Shown here piece after piece: positions 1-6,000 of a stretch of 8,319 nt of DNA. Under the pieces are notes generated by a model. It saw nothing but the letters and a program-made list of their open reading frames with translations, was not told the DNA's origin and ran no database searches. Source of the DNA: Campylobacter sp. Lineage in GTDB: Bacteria; Campylobacterota; Campylobacteria; Campylobacterales; Campylobacteraceae. Positions within the stretch are counted from its first letter, which is position 1. Every line of letters starts with the position of its first letter. The DNA lies in NCBI GenBank assembly GCA_021203945.1, contig JAJQAF010000045.1, forward strand, positions 1 through 8,319, written 5' to 3'. The position numbers were made by a program, and so were the translations under genes.

Positions 1-69
1 GTGAAAGCCCCGAGAGGAATGGTCAGGCGAAATATCGCAAGATGGGAGAGATATTTTGCTAAAAATTAG
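1..69 (+). CDS. 3' end of an upstream phage gene (partial)
   Basis: Frame 1 is open from the first base and stops at a TAG at 67-69, giving a basic C-terminus with the residues RGMVRRNIARWERYFAKN. The GTG at base 1 is not assumed to be the start; the gene most likely begins outside the window. Its position just before the tail terminator, where long-tailed phages usually carry a head-tail or minor tail completion gene, suggests such a role, but the 22 residues left are too few to name a family. It overlaps the next gene by 14 nt, which implies translational coupling. Confidence 0.6.
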   Translation: MKAPRGMVRRNIARWERYFAKN

Positions 70-454
70 ACAGGCACTCGAAAAAGCGGTTTTAGCCGTT
101 AGCCCGCAGATAGATACTCAGTTTGAAAACACGGCTTTTAGCCCAAGAGCGGGCTTGCCCTATCAACAACTATTTTTCTTACCGTCAAAATCCGATACGC
201 TCACGATTGACGAAGCGGCAAATTTAAAAAGCGGAGTTTTTCAAATCACGCTTAGGTATCCCGCAGGCGGCGGCGTAAAAGATGTTTTTGAGAGGATCCG
301 AGCTTATGAGGATGTTTTTAAGGTCGGAACAAAACTAAGAAACGGCGGCACAGAGGTTTATATTAATGCTCCGTTAAGCATTAATATTTTAGGCATTGAT
401 GGCGATAGATACTCTCTTGCGCTATCGATTTATTTTAGAAGTTATCAAATTTAA
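56..454 (+). CDS. Tail-terminator-like protein (DUF4128-like)
   Basis: This is a 132-residue protein of the size and position of phage tail terminators (lambda gpU-like, DUF4128 style), which cap the tail tube once it reaches full length and form the joint to the head. The N-terminal helix (LKIRQALEKAV) followed by alternating strands (about residues 60-70 and 100-128, ending in SLALSIYFRSYQI) fits that small alpha/beta fold. The start is a TTG at 56, chosen because a GGGAGAG ribosome site lies 5 nt upstream; no better ATG is available. It overlaps the preceding gene by 14 nt and is followed after 11 nt by the tail tube gene. The family assignment rests on order, length and general sequence style, not on a diagnostic motif. 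Confidence 0.7.
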   Translation: MLKIRQALEKAVLAVSPQIDTQFENTAFSPRAGLPYQQLFFLPSKSDTLTIDEAANLKSGVFQITLRYPAGGGVKDVFERIRAYEDVFKVGTKLRNGGTEVYINAPLSINILGIDGDRYSLALSIYFRSYQI

Positions 455-465
455 AAGGATAAAAA

Positions 466-960
466 ATGGCAAATTTAGAAGTTACGGACGCACAGCTTAC
501 CAAGTTTTACATTTGTGATACGAGCGTAGATTTAAGCGATGCACAGAAAGTTAAAACCGCACTAACTAGCGCGAAACGTATCGCGTATTTAGAGGATTTG
601 GGCGATTTTACAAAGACTAGGGAAACAAACGAATATCAATGTATAGACGAAGATATATCAGTCGTATCGCAAGGCTCGGTAAGCTACGGCGAAGCCGAGA
701 TTAAGCTATTTTACAAAGCGGGGCAAGATAACGGCGTAAAAGAGCTGAATATGATGTTTGATAAAAAGCAAAGAAAGCAATTTATCATCGTGGGTAGCGA
801 CGAGCCCGAAAGCGGAACCGCTAAAAATCCGACGTATATCACGGGCGAATTTATCAACGTAAAAACGGGCGTTTCAATTCAAAAAAACGACGTAATAAGA
901 GTGCCCGCAACTATCAAGATAACAAGGCTTGATCCGATTATTGAAGCTAAAAGCGTATAA
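466..960 (+). CDS. Phage tail tube (major tail) protein
   Basis: The 164-residue product is probably the tail tube protein, the subunit of stacked hexameric rings that form the inner channel of a long non-contractile tail. It is rich in predicted beta strands (for example ISVVSQGSVSYGEAEIKLFY near residues 65-85 and VIRVPATIKITRL near 143-155), as expected for the lambda gpV-like tube fold. The ATG at 466 follows an AAAGGAT ribosome site by 6 nt. It lies between the tail terminator and the assembly chaperone, the standard order in siphovirus tail operons. The alternative is a generic beta-sandwich virion protein, but the neighbours make tail tube much the most likely. Confidence 0.75.
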   Translation: MANLEVTDAQLTKFYICDTSVDLSDAQKVKTALTSAKRIAYLEDLGDFTKTRETNEYQCIDEDISVVSQGSVSYGEAEIKLFYKAGQDNGVKELNMMFDKKQRKQFIIVGSDEPESGTAKNPTYITGEFINVKTGVSIQKNDVIRVPATIKITRLDPIIEAKSV

Positions 961-971
961 AGGAATAATGA

Positions 972-1313
972 ATGGACTTAAAAGAATTTGACATATCTCA
1001 AGGCGAAACGGGCGTAGAGCTTACGATTTTAGACCTTGAAAATAACCCGACCGATATAAAAATCAAGGTGCTAAGCTTTCACTCTAAAAGGGGGCGCGAA
1101 GTATTTATAAACGCCGTTAAAGCCGGCGATAAAGCACAAAACCCCTCTCACATCTTAGCAGGGCTTACTTTGGACTGGAGCGGATTAAGCGAAAACGGCA
1201 AAGAGGTTAAATTTAGCCGAGATGAAGCGATTAGAGTTTATGATAAATACCCTATAATCGCAAATCAAGTCGAACGCTTTGTCGAGGACGCAAGGAATTT
1301 TTTAAAAAAGTAA
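972..1313 (+). CDS. Tail assembly chaperone, short (G-like) form
   Basis: This is a 113-residue protein ending at a TAA immediately after a slippery run. In long-tailed phages the gene between tail tube and tape measure encodes the G chaperone, and a minor -1 frameshift product (GT) bridges tape measure and tube protein during tail assembly. The ATG at 972 is preferred over the ATG at 968, which reads only seven codons before a stop; AAGGA at 960-964 is correctly spaced. N-terminal strands (VELTILDL, IKIKVLSF) and a C-terminal helix leading into NFLKK are visible. The last codons TTA AAA AAG are the frameshift site, so the C-terminus of this form is set by termination right after slippage fails. 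Confidence 0.75.
   Translation: MDLKEFDISQGETGVELTILDLENNPTDIKIKVLSFHSKRGREVFINAVKAGDKAQNPSHILAGLTLDWSGLSENGKEVKFSRDEAIRVYDKYPIIANQVERFVEDARNFLKK
1301..1310 (+). promoter_or_regulatory. Programmed -1 ribosomal frameshift site
   Basis: In the reading frame of the chaperone the sequence is T TTA AAA AAG followed directly by the stop TAA. It contains two overlapping heptamers of X XXY YYZ type: T TTA AAA (1301-1307) and A AAA AAG (1304-1310), the latter identical to the E. coli dnaX site. An AAGGA at 1292-1296 lies a few bases upstream and could act as an internal stimulatory Shine-Dalgarno element. A downstream open frame in exactly the -1 phase supports function. Confidence 0.8.
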
Positions 1314-1666
1314 GCGACGAGCTCGCGCTATGTGTTACACAGTTAGCGTATTATGCTAAAAAAGACGTCAAAGAGCGCGAGTTTCCCCCTATTACTTGGG
1401 GCGCACATCTACTTTTGACGCTTAGTGAGCTTGGATATTGTAAAAATAACGGATTTGGCGCGGTAGGGCTTGATTTTAGCGAGATCAAAGCCTATTGTGA
1501 AATAACGAGCTTAACGCTGAATTGGTGGGAAGTTTTAACGCTAAAAAATTTAAGCCTTATTTATGCAAACGAGATAAACGCTGAGGATAAAAACGACTTT
1601 GCACCTTATCAAGGCGAGTTTAAGCCTAAAGAATTTAAAGATATTTTGGGTAAATTTAAACGGTGA
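1310..1666 (+). CDS. Frameshift extension of the tail chaperone (GT-like)
   Basis: This 118-residue stretch has no ribosome site or convincing start of its own (an ATG first appears inside, at 1330, in another frame). It continues in the -1 frame relative to the upstream chaperone. Slippage at 1301-1310 would join the 113 upstream residues to VSDELALCVTQLAYYAKK and onward, giving a fusion of about 231 residues. The extension is alpha-helical, has the WWEV motif (about residue 77) and ends in a charged FKPKEFKDILGKFKR tail. The T part of GT proteins binds the tape measure protein in the lambda system; that role is inferred here. The next virion gene, the tape measure, is displaced by the inserted - strand cassette. 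Confidence 0.7.
   Translation, partial: VSDELALCVTQLAYYAKKDVKEREFPPITWGAHLLLTLSELGYCKNNGFGAVGLDFSEIKAYCEITSLTLNWWEVLTLKNLSLIYANEINAEDKNDFAPYQGEFKPKEFKDILGKFKR
1313..1329 (+). promoter_or_regulatory. Possible frameshift-stimulating hairpin
   Basis: AGCG pairs with CGCT and, after a single bulged A, CG pairs with CG around an AGCT loop, giving six mostly G-C pairs. The hairpin begins 2 nt after the slippery run, closer than the usual 5-8 nt spacing, so a stimulating role is plausible but not certain. Confidence 0.35.
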
Positions 1667-1669
1667 AAA

Positions 1670-1691
1670 TAGAAGTTTAAAATAACTTCTA
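1670..1691 (-). repeat. 8-bp inverted repeat at the cassette edge
   Basis: TAGAAGTT and AACTTCTA pair perfectly around a six-base TAAAAT loop. Read on the - strand the stem is followed by TTTT (1669-1666), so it could work as a weak terminator for the - strand cassette; only two G-C pairs make it weak. It falls where similarity of the abi remnant stops and just after the chaperone stop codon, so it may instead be a trace of the joining event. Confidence 0.35.
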
Positions 1692-2140
1692 CAAGAACCC
1701 AAAACGGCATTTGTTGGGGTCTATTGTTGTTTATTAGCTTATTTGATACGCTTCTATCCCCTCTGTCGCTTTCTAAATATCCCTTTGTGCTTTGACCCTC
1801 ATTAGATTCTAAAAAACTATTTACAATGTCTTCACCGTTATTGCCTAGAGTGTTAAAGTCTCTTAAAATTGAGGTTTTTAAAGCGTGTTCTATATCCATT
1901 GAGATTGTAAAAAGTATTCTATGTCTATCTTTGAAATTTCATACAAATGTGCAAAATCCAGACCTACATATTTACCGCTTTCTTTTTTATAATTTCTCGC
2001 GTAGGCTTTAATTTTAAAAAAATAAGTTGATTGACTTAAAATTTTAAAAGCTTGTTGTTTATTGATAATTTTGAACTCAATACCTTTTTGTTCTAAATTA
2101 TTAATCTGTTCTTGAATGGTCAGTTTTGGCTTTTTATCAA
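1670..2140 (-). pseudogene. Abi_2-family abortive infection gene, frameshifted and truncated
   Basis: On the - strand two frames together encode the N-terminal half of an Abi_2 (AbiD/AbiF-type) protein. The first begins near 2131 (KPKLTIQEQINNLEQKGIEF) and runs through STYFFKIKAYARNY and GLDFAHLYEISKIDIEY to a stop near 1883. The second resumes with SMDIEHALKTSIL and continues to MPFWVLVEVI near 1680, matching the usual (L)DIEH and P-WV-VE-ISF signatures of the family. A good ribosome site (AAAGGGAG, 2154-2147) precedes TTG 2140, but this start is one base out of phase, as if an A were missing from the A5 run at 2135-2131. A second frame break lies near the T5 run at 1913-1909. The conserved FG segment and the whole C-terminal half are absent, leaving about 155 of roughly 300 residues. 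GC is about 26% over 1801-2100. Abi_2 proteins abort phage infection; this copy should be inactive. Confidence 0.7.
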
Positions 2141-2158
2141 ATTATACTCCCTTTGTAT

Positions 2159-2179
2159 AGCGGCCACATCTTTCCCGCT
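2159..2179 (-). other. Small hairpin between higA and the abi remnant
   Basis: AGCGG (2159-2163) pairs with CCGCT (2175-2179) around an 11-base loop. No T-run follows on the - strand, so it is not a typical intrinsic terminator; it may partially separate higA from the abi remnant. Five pairs with a large loop could be chance. Confidence 0.2.
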
Positions 2180-2183
2180 TTAT

Positions 2184-2558
2184 TTATAACGTAACTCTTT
2201 GCCTCGCTAAAAATAAACTCTCAAACGGTATTTTAAGATTATCATGTAGGCTTTTTATCATATCGGCGGTTAGCTTTCTTTTGCCGTTTAGGATTTTAGA
2301 AACTACTGCCCTATCGCCTAAAATCCCCGTTAAATCTTTTTGTTTTAACCCCATTTGCTCCATTCTAAATTTTATAGCTTCGATAGGGTCGGGCTCATTG
2401 ATAGGATAGTGCTTGCTTTCATAAGCTTCGATTAAAATCAATAACACCTCAAGTTCATCGCCCGCCGCGGTATCGGGTTTGGCGTTACACATTAACGCAT
2501 CAACCCTTTTTAACGCGTCTTCATAGTCTGTTTGCGTTTTTATAGCTTTTACATTCAT
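2184..2558 (-). CDS. higA: HigA-type antitoxin, XRE-family helix-turn-helix
   Basis: The 124-residue protein neutralises the HigB toxin and represses the operon. It has the layout of the long HigA type (as in E. coli YgjM): an N-terminal helical region (about 1-55, with YEDALKRVDAL and LLILIEAYESKH) and a C-terminal Cro/C1-type helix-turn-helix (about 62-116). The first DNA-binding helix is QKDLTGILG (73-81) and the recognition helix spans RAVVSKILNGKR (83-94), which is the characteristic HigA signature. Its ATG overlaps the toxin stop as TAATG, so it is translationally coupled to the toxin in the toxin-first order typical of hig systems. It is intact, with no missing region. It probably binds the inverted repeat at 2876-2890. 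Confidence 0.88.
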   Translation of the reverse strand: MNVKAIKTQTDYEDALKRVDALMCNAKPDTAAGDELEVLLILIEAYESKHYPINEPDPIEAIKFRMEQMGLKQKDLTGILGDRAVVSKILNGKRKLTADMIKSLHDNLKIPFESLFLARQRVTL

Positions 2559-2854
2559 TATAAATCCTTTACGTCTAGTTTGTCGTATTCTTTATGAGTG
2601 CCGATAAATTTAATAAAAACGGCGTGAAAAACATAATCTATCTTTACGATTAAACGGTATTTATTGCCACAAATATTAAAAACCACCTTATCGCCCACAA
2701 AACTTGCACTGCGGTATTTTTCTTTAATATCGTTCGTGTTTTTCCAAACAGCTTTTATCACTTCGGCGTGCCACGCTTCAAGCGCACCTTTGGCGTCGCT
2801 GAAATTTGACTGTTCGTAAAAATCCCGTAGGGTCTTCTTTGCTATCACTCTCAT
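2558..2854 (-). CDS. higB: HigB-type toxin, RelE-superfamily mRNA interferase
   Basis: The 98-residue product matches the HigB_toxin family, ribosome-dependent mRNA-cleaving toxins. Visible family signatures are the start MRVIAKKTLRDFYEQ, the SFVGDKVVFNICGNKYRL core (51-68, including R67) and the GTHKEYDKL motif (85-93, with H87 and Y90 as likely active-site residues). The ATG at 2854 is chosen over a more upstream frame opening at 2986, which would add 44 hydrophobic residues unlike the family and would run through the promoter. There is no ribosome site before this ATG, and the predicted transcript start is only one or two bases upstream, so translation is probably leaderless. The stop overlaps the higA start by 1 nt. 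Confidence 0.88.
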   Translation of the reverse strand: MRVIAKKTLRDFYEQSNFSDAKGALEAWHAEVIKAVWKNTNDIKEKYRSASFVGDKVVFNICGNKYRLIVKIDYVFHAVFIKFIGTHKEYDKLDVKDL

Positions 2855-2861
2855 AGACGCA

Positions 2862-2890
2862 ATTATAATAAAAAATTGACATATTGTCAA
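2862..2890 (-). promoter_or_regulatory. sigma70 promoter of the higBA operon
   Basis: On the - strand a perfect -35 TTGACA (2890-2885) and a perfect -10 TATAAT (2867-2862) are separated by exactly 17 nt. Transcription would start at about 2856-2855, directly before the toxin ATG at 2854. Such a full consensus promoter is unusual for Campylobacter-type genomes, whose promoters usually lack a conserved -35. Confidence 0.8.
2876..2890. promoter_or_regulatory. Putative HigA operator (perfect inverted repeat)
   Basis: TTGACA-TAT-TGTCAA is a perfect 6-3-6 inverted repeat that contains the -35 element of the higBA promoter. HigA-type antitoxins repress their own operon by binding palindromes over the promoter, so this is the best operator candidate. 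Binding would block RNA polymerase at the -35. Confidence 0.65.
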
Positions 2891-2935
2891 TAAACTAGAA
2901 TTAAAAATTGATAAAACCAACGCAAATTTTAAGCC

Positions 2936-2944
2936 TGATAAAAT
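2936..2944 (+). promoter_or_regulatory. Possible extended -10 promoter for the tape measure gene
   Basis: TGATAAAAT fits an extended -10 (TGn plus TAAAAT) with no matching -35, the style common in Campylobacter. Transcription would begin near 2951, about 23 nt before the ATG at 2974. Such a promoter would restore expression downstream of the inserted cassette; the match is short and AT-rich, so chance is possible. Confidence 0.3.
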
Positions 2945-2973
2945 ATTCGCAACATAAAAATAAAAGTTTGAAA

Positions 2974-5097
2974 ATGGACGTAGCAAATTTATCTATCATA
3001 GTCAAATCATCAGGCGCTCAAAAAGCCACAGAGGATATAAACAAACTCGGCAGACAAGCAGGGCAAACACAAAGCAACGTCGATAACCTAACGGCGTCTT
3101 TTCGCGGGCTAAATACCATTATCGCCGCTCTTGTAAGCTCGGCTTTGATAAACGACCTTATAAAAACAGCCGATGAAATGAGCCTTGTAAATTCACGCTT
3201 GAAAATGACTACTTCGTCTATGAATGAGTTTGCTAAACAGCAAAAAGCTATGCACGACATAGCTCGCACTACGCATTCAAGTTTAAAAGAAACTACCGAT
3301 TTATACGTAAAATTAGCCCCTGCGCTTAAGGATTTGGGCAAAAACACAGACGAAATCAACAAAGTGACATCAAGCTTTGCTAAGGCTTTACAGCTTGGCG
3401 GCGCAAGTGCGGAGGAAAGTGCGGCGGCTATAAAGCAATTTGGGCAGGCTATGGGTAGCGGCGCATTAAGAGGCGATGAGTTTAACTCTATGGCGGAAGC
3501 TTCGCCTACCTTACTTCGCTATATGGCGGAGGGTATCGGCGTTCCTGTAGGCAAACTTAGGGAGCTTGGCGCACAAGGCAAATTAACGGCACAAGTAGTA
3601 TCCGACGCACTTACCAAGATGAGCGGTAAAATCAATGAAGATTTTAAAAATATGCCGCTAACCGTCGGTAAGGCTTTTACGGATTTAAGGACGGAAGTGT
3701 CGTTATTGGTTGATGATTTTAATAACGCCGCAGGCGCAACCGGCGGTATAGCGGACGGACTTACTGCGATAGCCGATTGGATAGGCGCTAATAGATCCGA
3801 TATTATAGAATTCGGACTTGACGTTTATAGAAGTTTTCAACTTATGGGGACGGTTGTGTTGTGGCTAGGAACTGCGGTTGATAACGTTTTTACGGCAATT
3901 CCCACGGCAATAACGTTGGCTATAGATGCTGCAACGACGACCATAAGCAATAAATTAAACGACATAATTTCAGAGGCTGAAAAGGCGTATAATTCGGTAG
4001 CTTCATTGTGGGACGGGCAAACACGCTTCGGACGTATAGATATTTCGACAAGTCTATCTAATGGATTAACGGAGCACCGTAAGAATTTAGAAAATGAAAT
4101 AGAACTAATACAAAATCAAATGAGCGGGCTCATAAAAGAAATCGCAGAAAACACCGTGAGGGCAAATCTAGCCGTAACTGATAATACGGATACTATAAAT
4201 GAAAAAATCAAAACAACCGCCGCTACCGTAATTGAAGTAAATCAAAATTTAGCCAAATCTCTGCGCGAAATCTCCCAAATCGGTCTAACCGAATACGAAA
4301 ATAAGCTTGACAACATAAATCAAAAATATAAAGAATGGATAAAAAACGGCGTATCGGCAAGCACGGCTTTAAACGCACGCGAGAAACTAATAAACGAGCT
4401 AAACGCCGAGCAAACGCAACAAAGCTTAAGACAAAAACAAGATATTTATAAAAGCTATTACGAACAAATCGGAGACTATGCCAAGCTTTGGGAGATAGAG
4501 CAATCGCGACTTCAAGCAAAGCTAAGCGGTGCAAATATAACGGGAAGCGAAGTAAGCGGGATAAGCCCGCAACAAAACGGAGTGACTACAATACGTCAAG
4601 AAACGGCAACAATGGCAAGTATAATGGCAAACGAGGGAAGCGTGAGACTTCAAGGCTATATAAGAACCTTTAACGAAACATTTTTTGAGCCGATATTTGA
4701 AAGACTTGCGTTTTTAGTATGGAAATACGGCGACCCTATGTTTTTTGCAGGCTATCAAAGAAAAGATATTCCAAGCTTTAAAGTAAATATAAACACCGGT
4801 ATCGGGGCATTAAATAAGGAGGTGCAGAAAAAATCGCTAATAGACGCAGGCGGGCTGATAGTCCAACAATTCGGAATGTGTTTGCAACTAGGAGACCAAC
4901 AAGGTGCGGCAAGAATGCAGGCGGCAAACGAAAGGCTACTTTTGGAGCTTTTGCCTCTTTACGGCATAAAAAACGCAGATGAGTTTATCGGTAAGAAAAG
5001 CGAACTGCAAAAGAGATTAGCGCCGGATAAAGAGCAAGAACAAATACCACAACAAGGATTAATGAATGTTACACAATATGCAGAACAAGCTTTTTAA
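2974..5097 (+). CDS. Chimeric frame: tape measure N-terminal part joined to portal C-terminal part
   Basis: The 707-residue frame begins like a tape measure protein, which sets tail length and enters the cell envelope during DNA delivery. Signs are MDVANLSIIVKSSGAQKA at the start, a tape_meas_nterm-like domain at about 68-218 (GGASAEESAAAIKQFGQAMG and GALRGDEFNSM, typical of the family), a hydrophobic stretch at about 287-318 and coiled-coil helices at about 365-510 ending in YYEQIGDYAKLW (495-506). From about residue 525 the style changes to a portal C-terminus: TTIRQETATM, RLQGYIRTFNETFFEPIFERL and VNINTGIGALNKEVQKKSL. Portal proteins form the dodecameric DNA channel of the head. Neither partner is complete, so the product is unlikely to serve either role. 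ATG 2974 is preferred to TTG 2908, which would add 22 residues before the family start; no strong ribosome site is seen. Recombination or misassembly near 4515-4560 could explain the join. Confidence 0.7.
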   Translation: MDVANLSIIVKSSGAQKATEDINKLGRQAGQTQSNVDNLTASFRGLNTIIAALVSSALINDLIKTADEMSLVNSRLKMTTSSMNEFAKQQKAMHDIARTTHSSLKETTDLYVKLAPALKDLGKNTDEINKVTSSFAKALQLGGASAEESAAAIKQFGQAMGSGALRGDEFNSMAEASPTLLRYMAEGIGVPVGKLRELGAQGKLTAQVVSDALTKMSGKINEDFKNMPLTVGKAFTDLRTEVSLLVDDFNNAAGATGGIADGLTAIADWIGANRSDIIEFGLDVYRSFQLMGTVVLWLGTAVDNVFTAIPTAITLAIDAATTTISNKLNDIISEAEKAYNSVASLWDGQTRFGRIDISTSLSNGLTEHRKNLENEIELIQNQMSGLIKEIAENTVRANLAVTDNTDTINEKIKTTAATVIEVNQNLAKSLREISQIGLTEYENKLDNINQKYKEWIKNGVSASTALNAREKLINELNAEQTQQSLRQKQDIYKSYYEQIGDYAKLWEIEQSRLQAKLSGANITGSEVSGISPQQNGVTTIRQETATMASIMANEGSVRLQGYIRTFNETFFEPIFERLAFLVWKYGDPMFFAGYQRKDIPSFKVNINTGIGALNKEVQKKSLIDAGGLIVQQFGMCLQLGDQQGAARMQAANERLLLELLPLYGIKNADEFIGKKSELQKRLAPDKEQEQIPQQGLMNVTQYAEQAF

Positions 5098-5320
5098 TCA
5101 AAGCGTTAAAAACATAAACGACAATACGAATTTAGGAGGGTTAAGCGGTAATGAAGCGTTTATTGATTTTATTACGTTGCAAAGCGTGCTTTATGAAAAA
5201 TTCATAATGATCGCCGAAGATTCAGGTTTAAGCGACGAAGTAAGAATAAGGGCGATTGAGAGTGCAACGCTGGTGCAAAGCACGATTAATTTTTTTGAAA
5301 ACTATAAAAAATCATTTTAA
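5066..5320 (+). CDS. Small hypothetical phage protein after portal
   Basis: This is an 84-residue protein with no family I recognise. It is predicted largely helical, with a polar N-terminus (NQSVKNINDNTN) and a helix-rich rest ending in a charged KKSF tail; there is no signal peptide or membrane segment. The ATG at 5066 follows AAGGA (5054-5058) by 7 nt; an internal ATG at 5078 lacks a comparable site. It overlaps the end of the portal-like frame by 32 nt, which implies coupled translation, and is followed by a 9-nt gap to the scaffold-like gene. A head-assembly role is only a guess from position. Confidence 0.75.
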   Translation: MLHNMQNKLFNQSVKNINDNTNLGGLSGNEAFIDFITLQSVLYEKFIMIAEDSGLSDEVRIRAIESATLVQSTINFFENYKKSF

Positions 5321-5329
5321 GGATAAGCA

Positions 5330-5983
5330 ATGACGGAACAAGAAGCAATAGCAACGTTATTAAACGAAATAACGGACGGTGAAATTTCACAAGAGCCGAC
5401 AGCCGGCGAAGAGGCACAAACTAACGCACAGCCAAGCGAGCAAGCACAGCAAGTCGTATCGGCACAGCAAGAGAGGCAAAGCCAAGATACGGCTAAACAA
5501 ACACAAGACGAGCAAGAAGTTAGCAAAGAGCCACAAGCGCCGCAAGAGGTGCAAAACGTCATAACGGCGGAAACATTAAAAAAACTTAACGAGCTGGGTA
5601 TAGACCTTTCGGCACTAGCGCAAGCCGTGGCACACTTAAGCGCAAAGCAAGAGGCACAAGACGAGCAGGCAAGACAAAAAGAGGTTTTTGAGAAAAATAT
5701 AAATCGGCTAAGGAGTGAATTTCCTACTATTAAACCCGATGATTTAGGAAAATGGGCGCAACAAAACGAGCTGGAGGGCTTAATCAGTGATGATTATAGC
5801 GGGTGGCGTGCAGTGGCTATGGCTATGTTAAACACGGCAACTCCGCAACAAAGCCCCGATAACACCATAGGCACAAATAAAAACGGCAACGAGCTGGGGG
5901 CATTTGAGAAGCTTAAAAAGGGCGAGGACGTAAGCGATGTCGAGCTTGGTGCAAGCTTATTAAAGCAAGCGGGATTAATATAA
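5330..5983 (+). CDS. Acidic Q/E-rich protein, possible capsid scaffold
   Basis: The 217-residue product has a long low-complexity acidic N-terminal region (about 15-78) rich in Q, E and A, then a helical part with a coiled-coil-like segment (about 80-130, LAQAVAHLSAKQEAQDEQ), and a C-terminal helical region ending KLKKGEDVSDVELGASLLKQAGLI. Disordered acidic N-terminus, central coil and helical C-terminus after a portal gene are the usual look of phage scaffolding proteins, which shape the procapsid and are then expelled. No sequence motif proves this. TAAGGA overlapping the upstream stop is its ribosome site. Scaffold genes are normally followed by the major capsid gene, which is missing here, so it could also be another structural or ejection protein. 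Confidence 0.45.
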   Translation: MTEQEAIATLLNEITDGEISQEPTAGEEAQTNAQPSEQAQQVVSAQQERQSQDTAKQTQDEQEVSKEPQAPQEVQNVITAETLKKLNELGIDLSALAQAVAHLSAKQEAQDEQARQKEVFEKNINRLRSEFPTIKPDDLGKWAQQNELEGLISDDYSGWRAVAMAMLNTATPQQSPDNTIGTNKNGNELGAFEKLKKGEDVSDVELGASLLKQAGLI

Positions 5984-6000
5984 ATTTGAAAGGATAAATA

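Larger units (their letters stand above)
1679..2966 (-). other. Inserted accessory (moron-like) cassette: higBA plus abi remnant
   Basis: A block of about 1.3 kb in the opposite orientation to all virion genes sits between the chaperone stop and the tape measure start, where siphoviruses normally have only a short gap. It has its own promoter and carries only defence or maintenance genes. AATAGAAGTTTAAAA (1668-1682) on the left and AATAAAAGTTTGAAA (2959-2973) on the right agree at 13 of 15 positions, possibly a duplicated target or the split ancestral spacer. Exact ends are approximate. No transposase or integrase is present. Confidence 0.55.

Noticed and set aside
1826..2011. Small + strand open frame of 61 codons
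   Set aside because: It is antisense to the Abi_2 remnant, lacks a convincing ribosome site and has no recognisable features.
2876..2901. + strand promoter from the palindrome (TTGACA then TAGAAT)
   Set aside because: The spacing is only 14 nt and the -10 match is weaker than on the opposite strand.
2908..2973. Upstream TTG start adding 22 residues to the tape measure frame
   Set aside because: The family-typical start begins at the ATG at 2974; the added part is basic, has no ribosome site, and overlaps the cassette end.
2855..2986. Longer N-terminus for the HigB-type toxin
   Set aside because: It would place a hydrophobic segment foreign to the family across the promoter and operator; the family start is the ATG at 2854.
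4223..4673. Open frames on both strands inside the tape measure/portal gene
   Set aside because: They are overlapped by a clearly coding frame and show Arg/Lys-rich or Leu-rich compositions typical of shadow frames.
5400..5540. Apparent CAAGCACAG-like short repeats
   Set aside because: They reflect Q/A/E-rich low-complexity coding sequence, without fixed unit length or spacing, so not a CRISPR or iteron array.
5317..5564. Cys/Ser-rich - strand frame and a Lys/Ser-rich + strand frame over the acidic gene
   Set aside because: Both are alternative-frame readings of CAA/GCA-rich codons of the scaffold-like gene.
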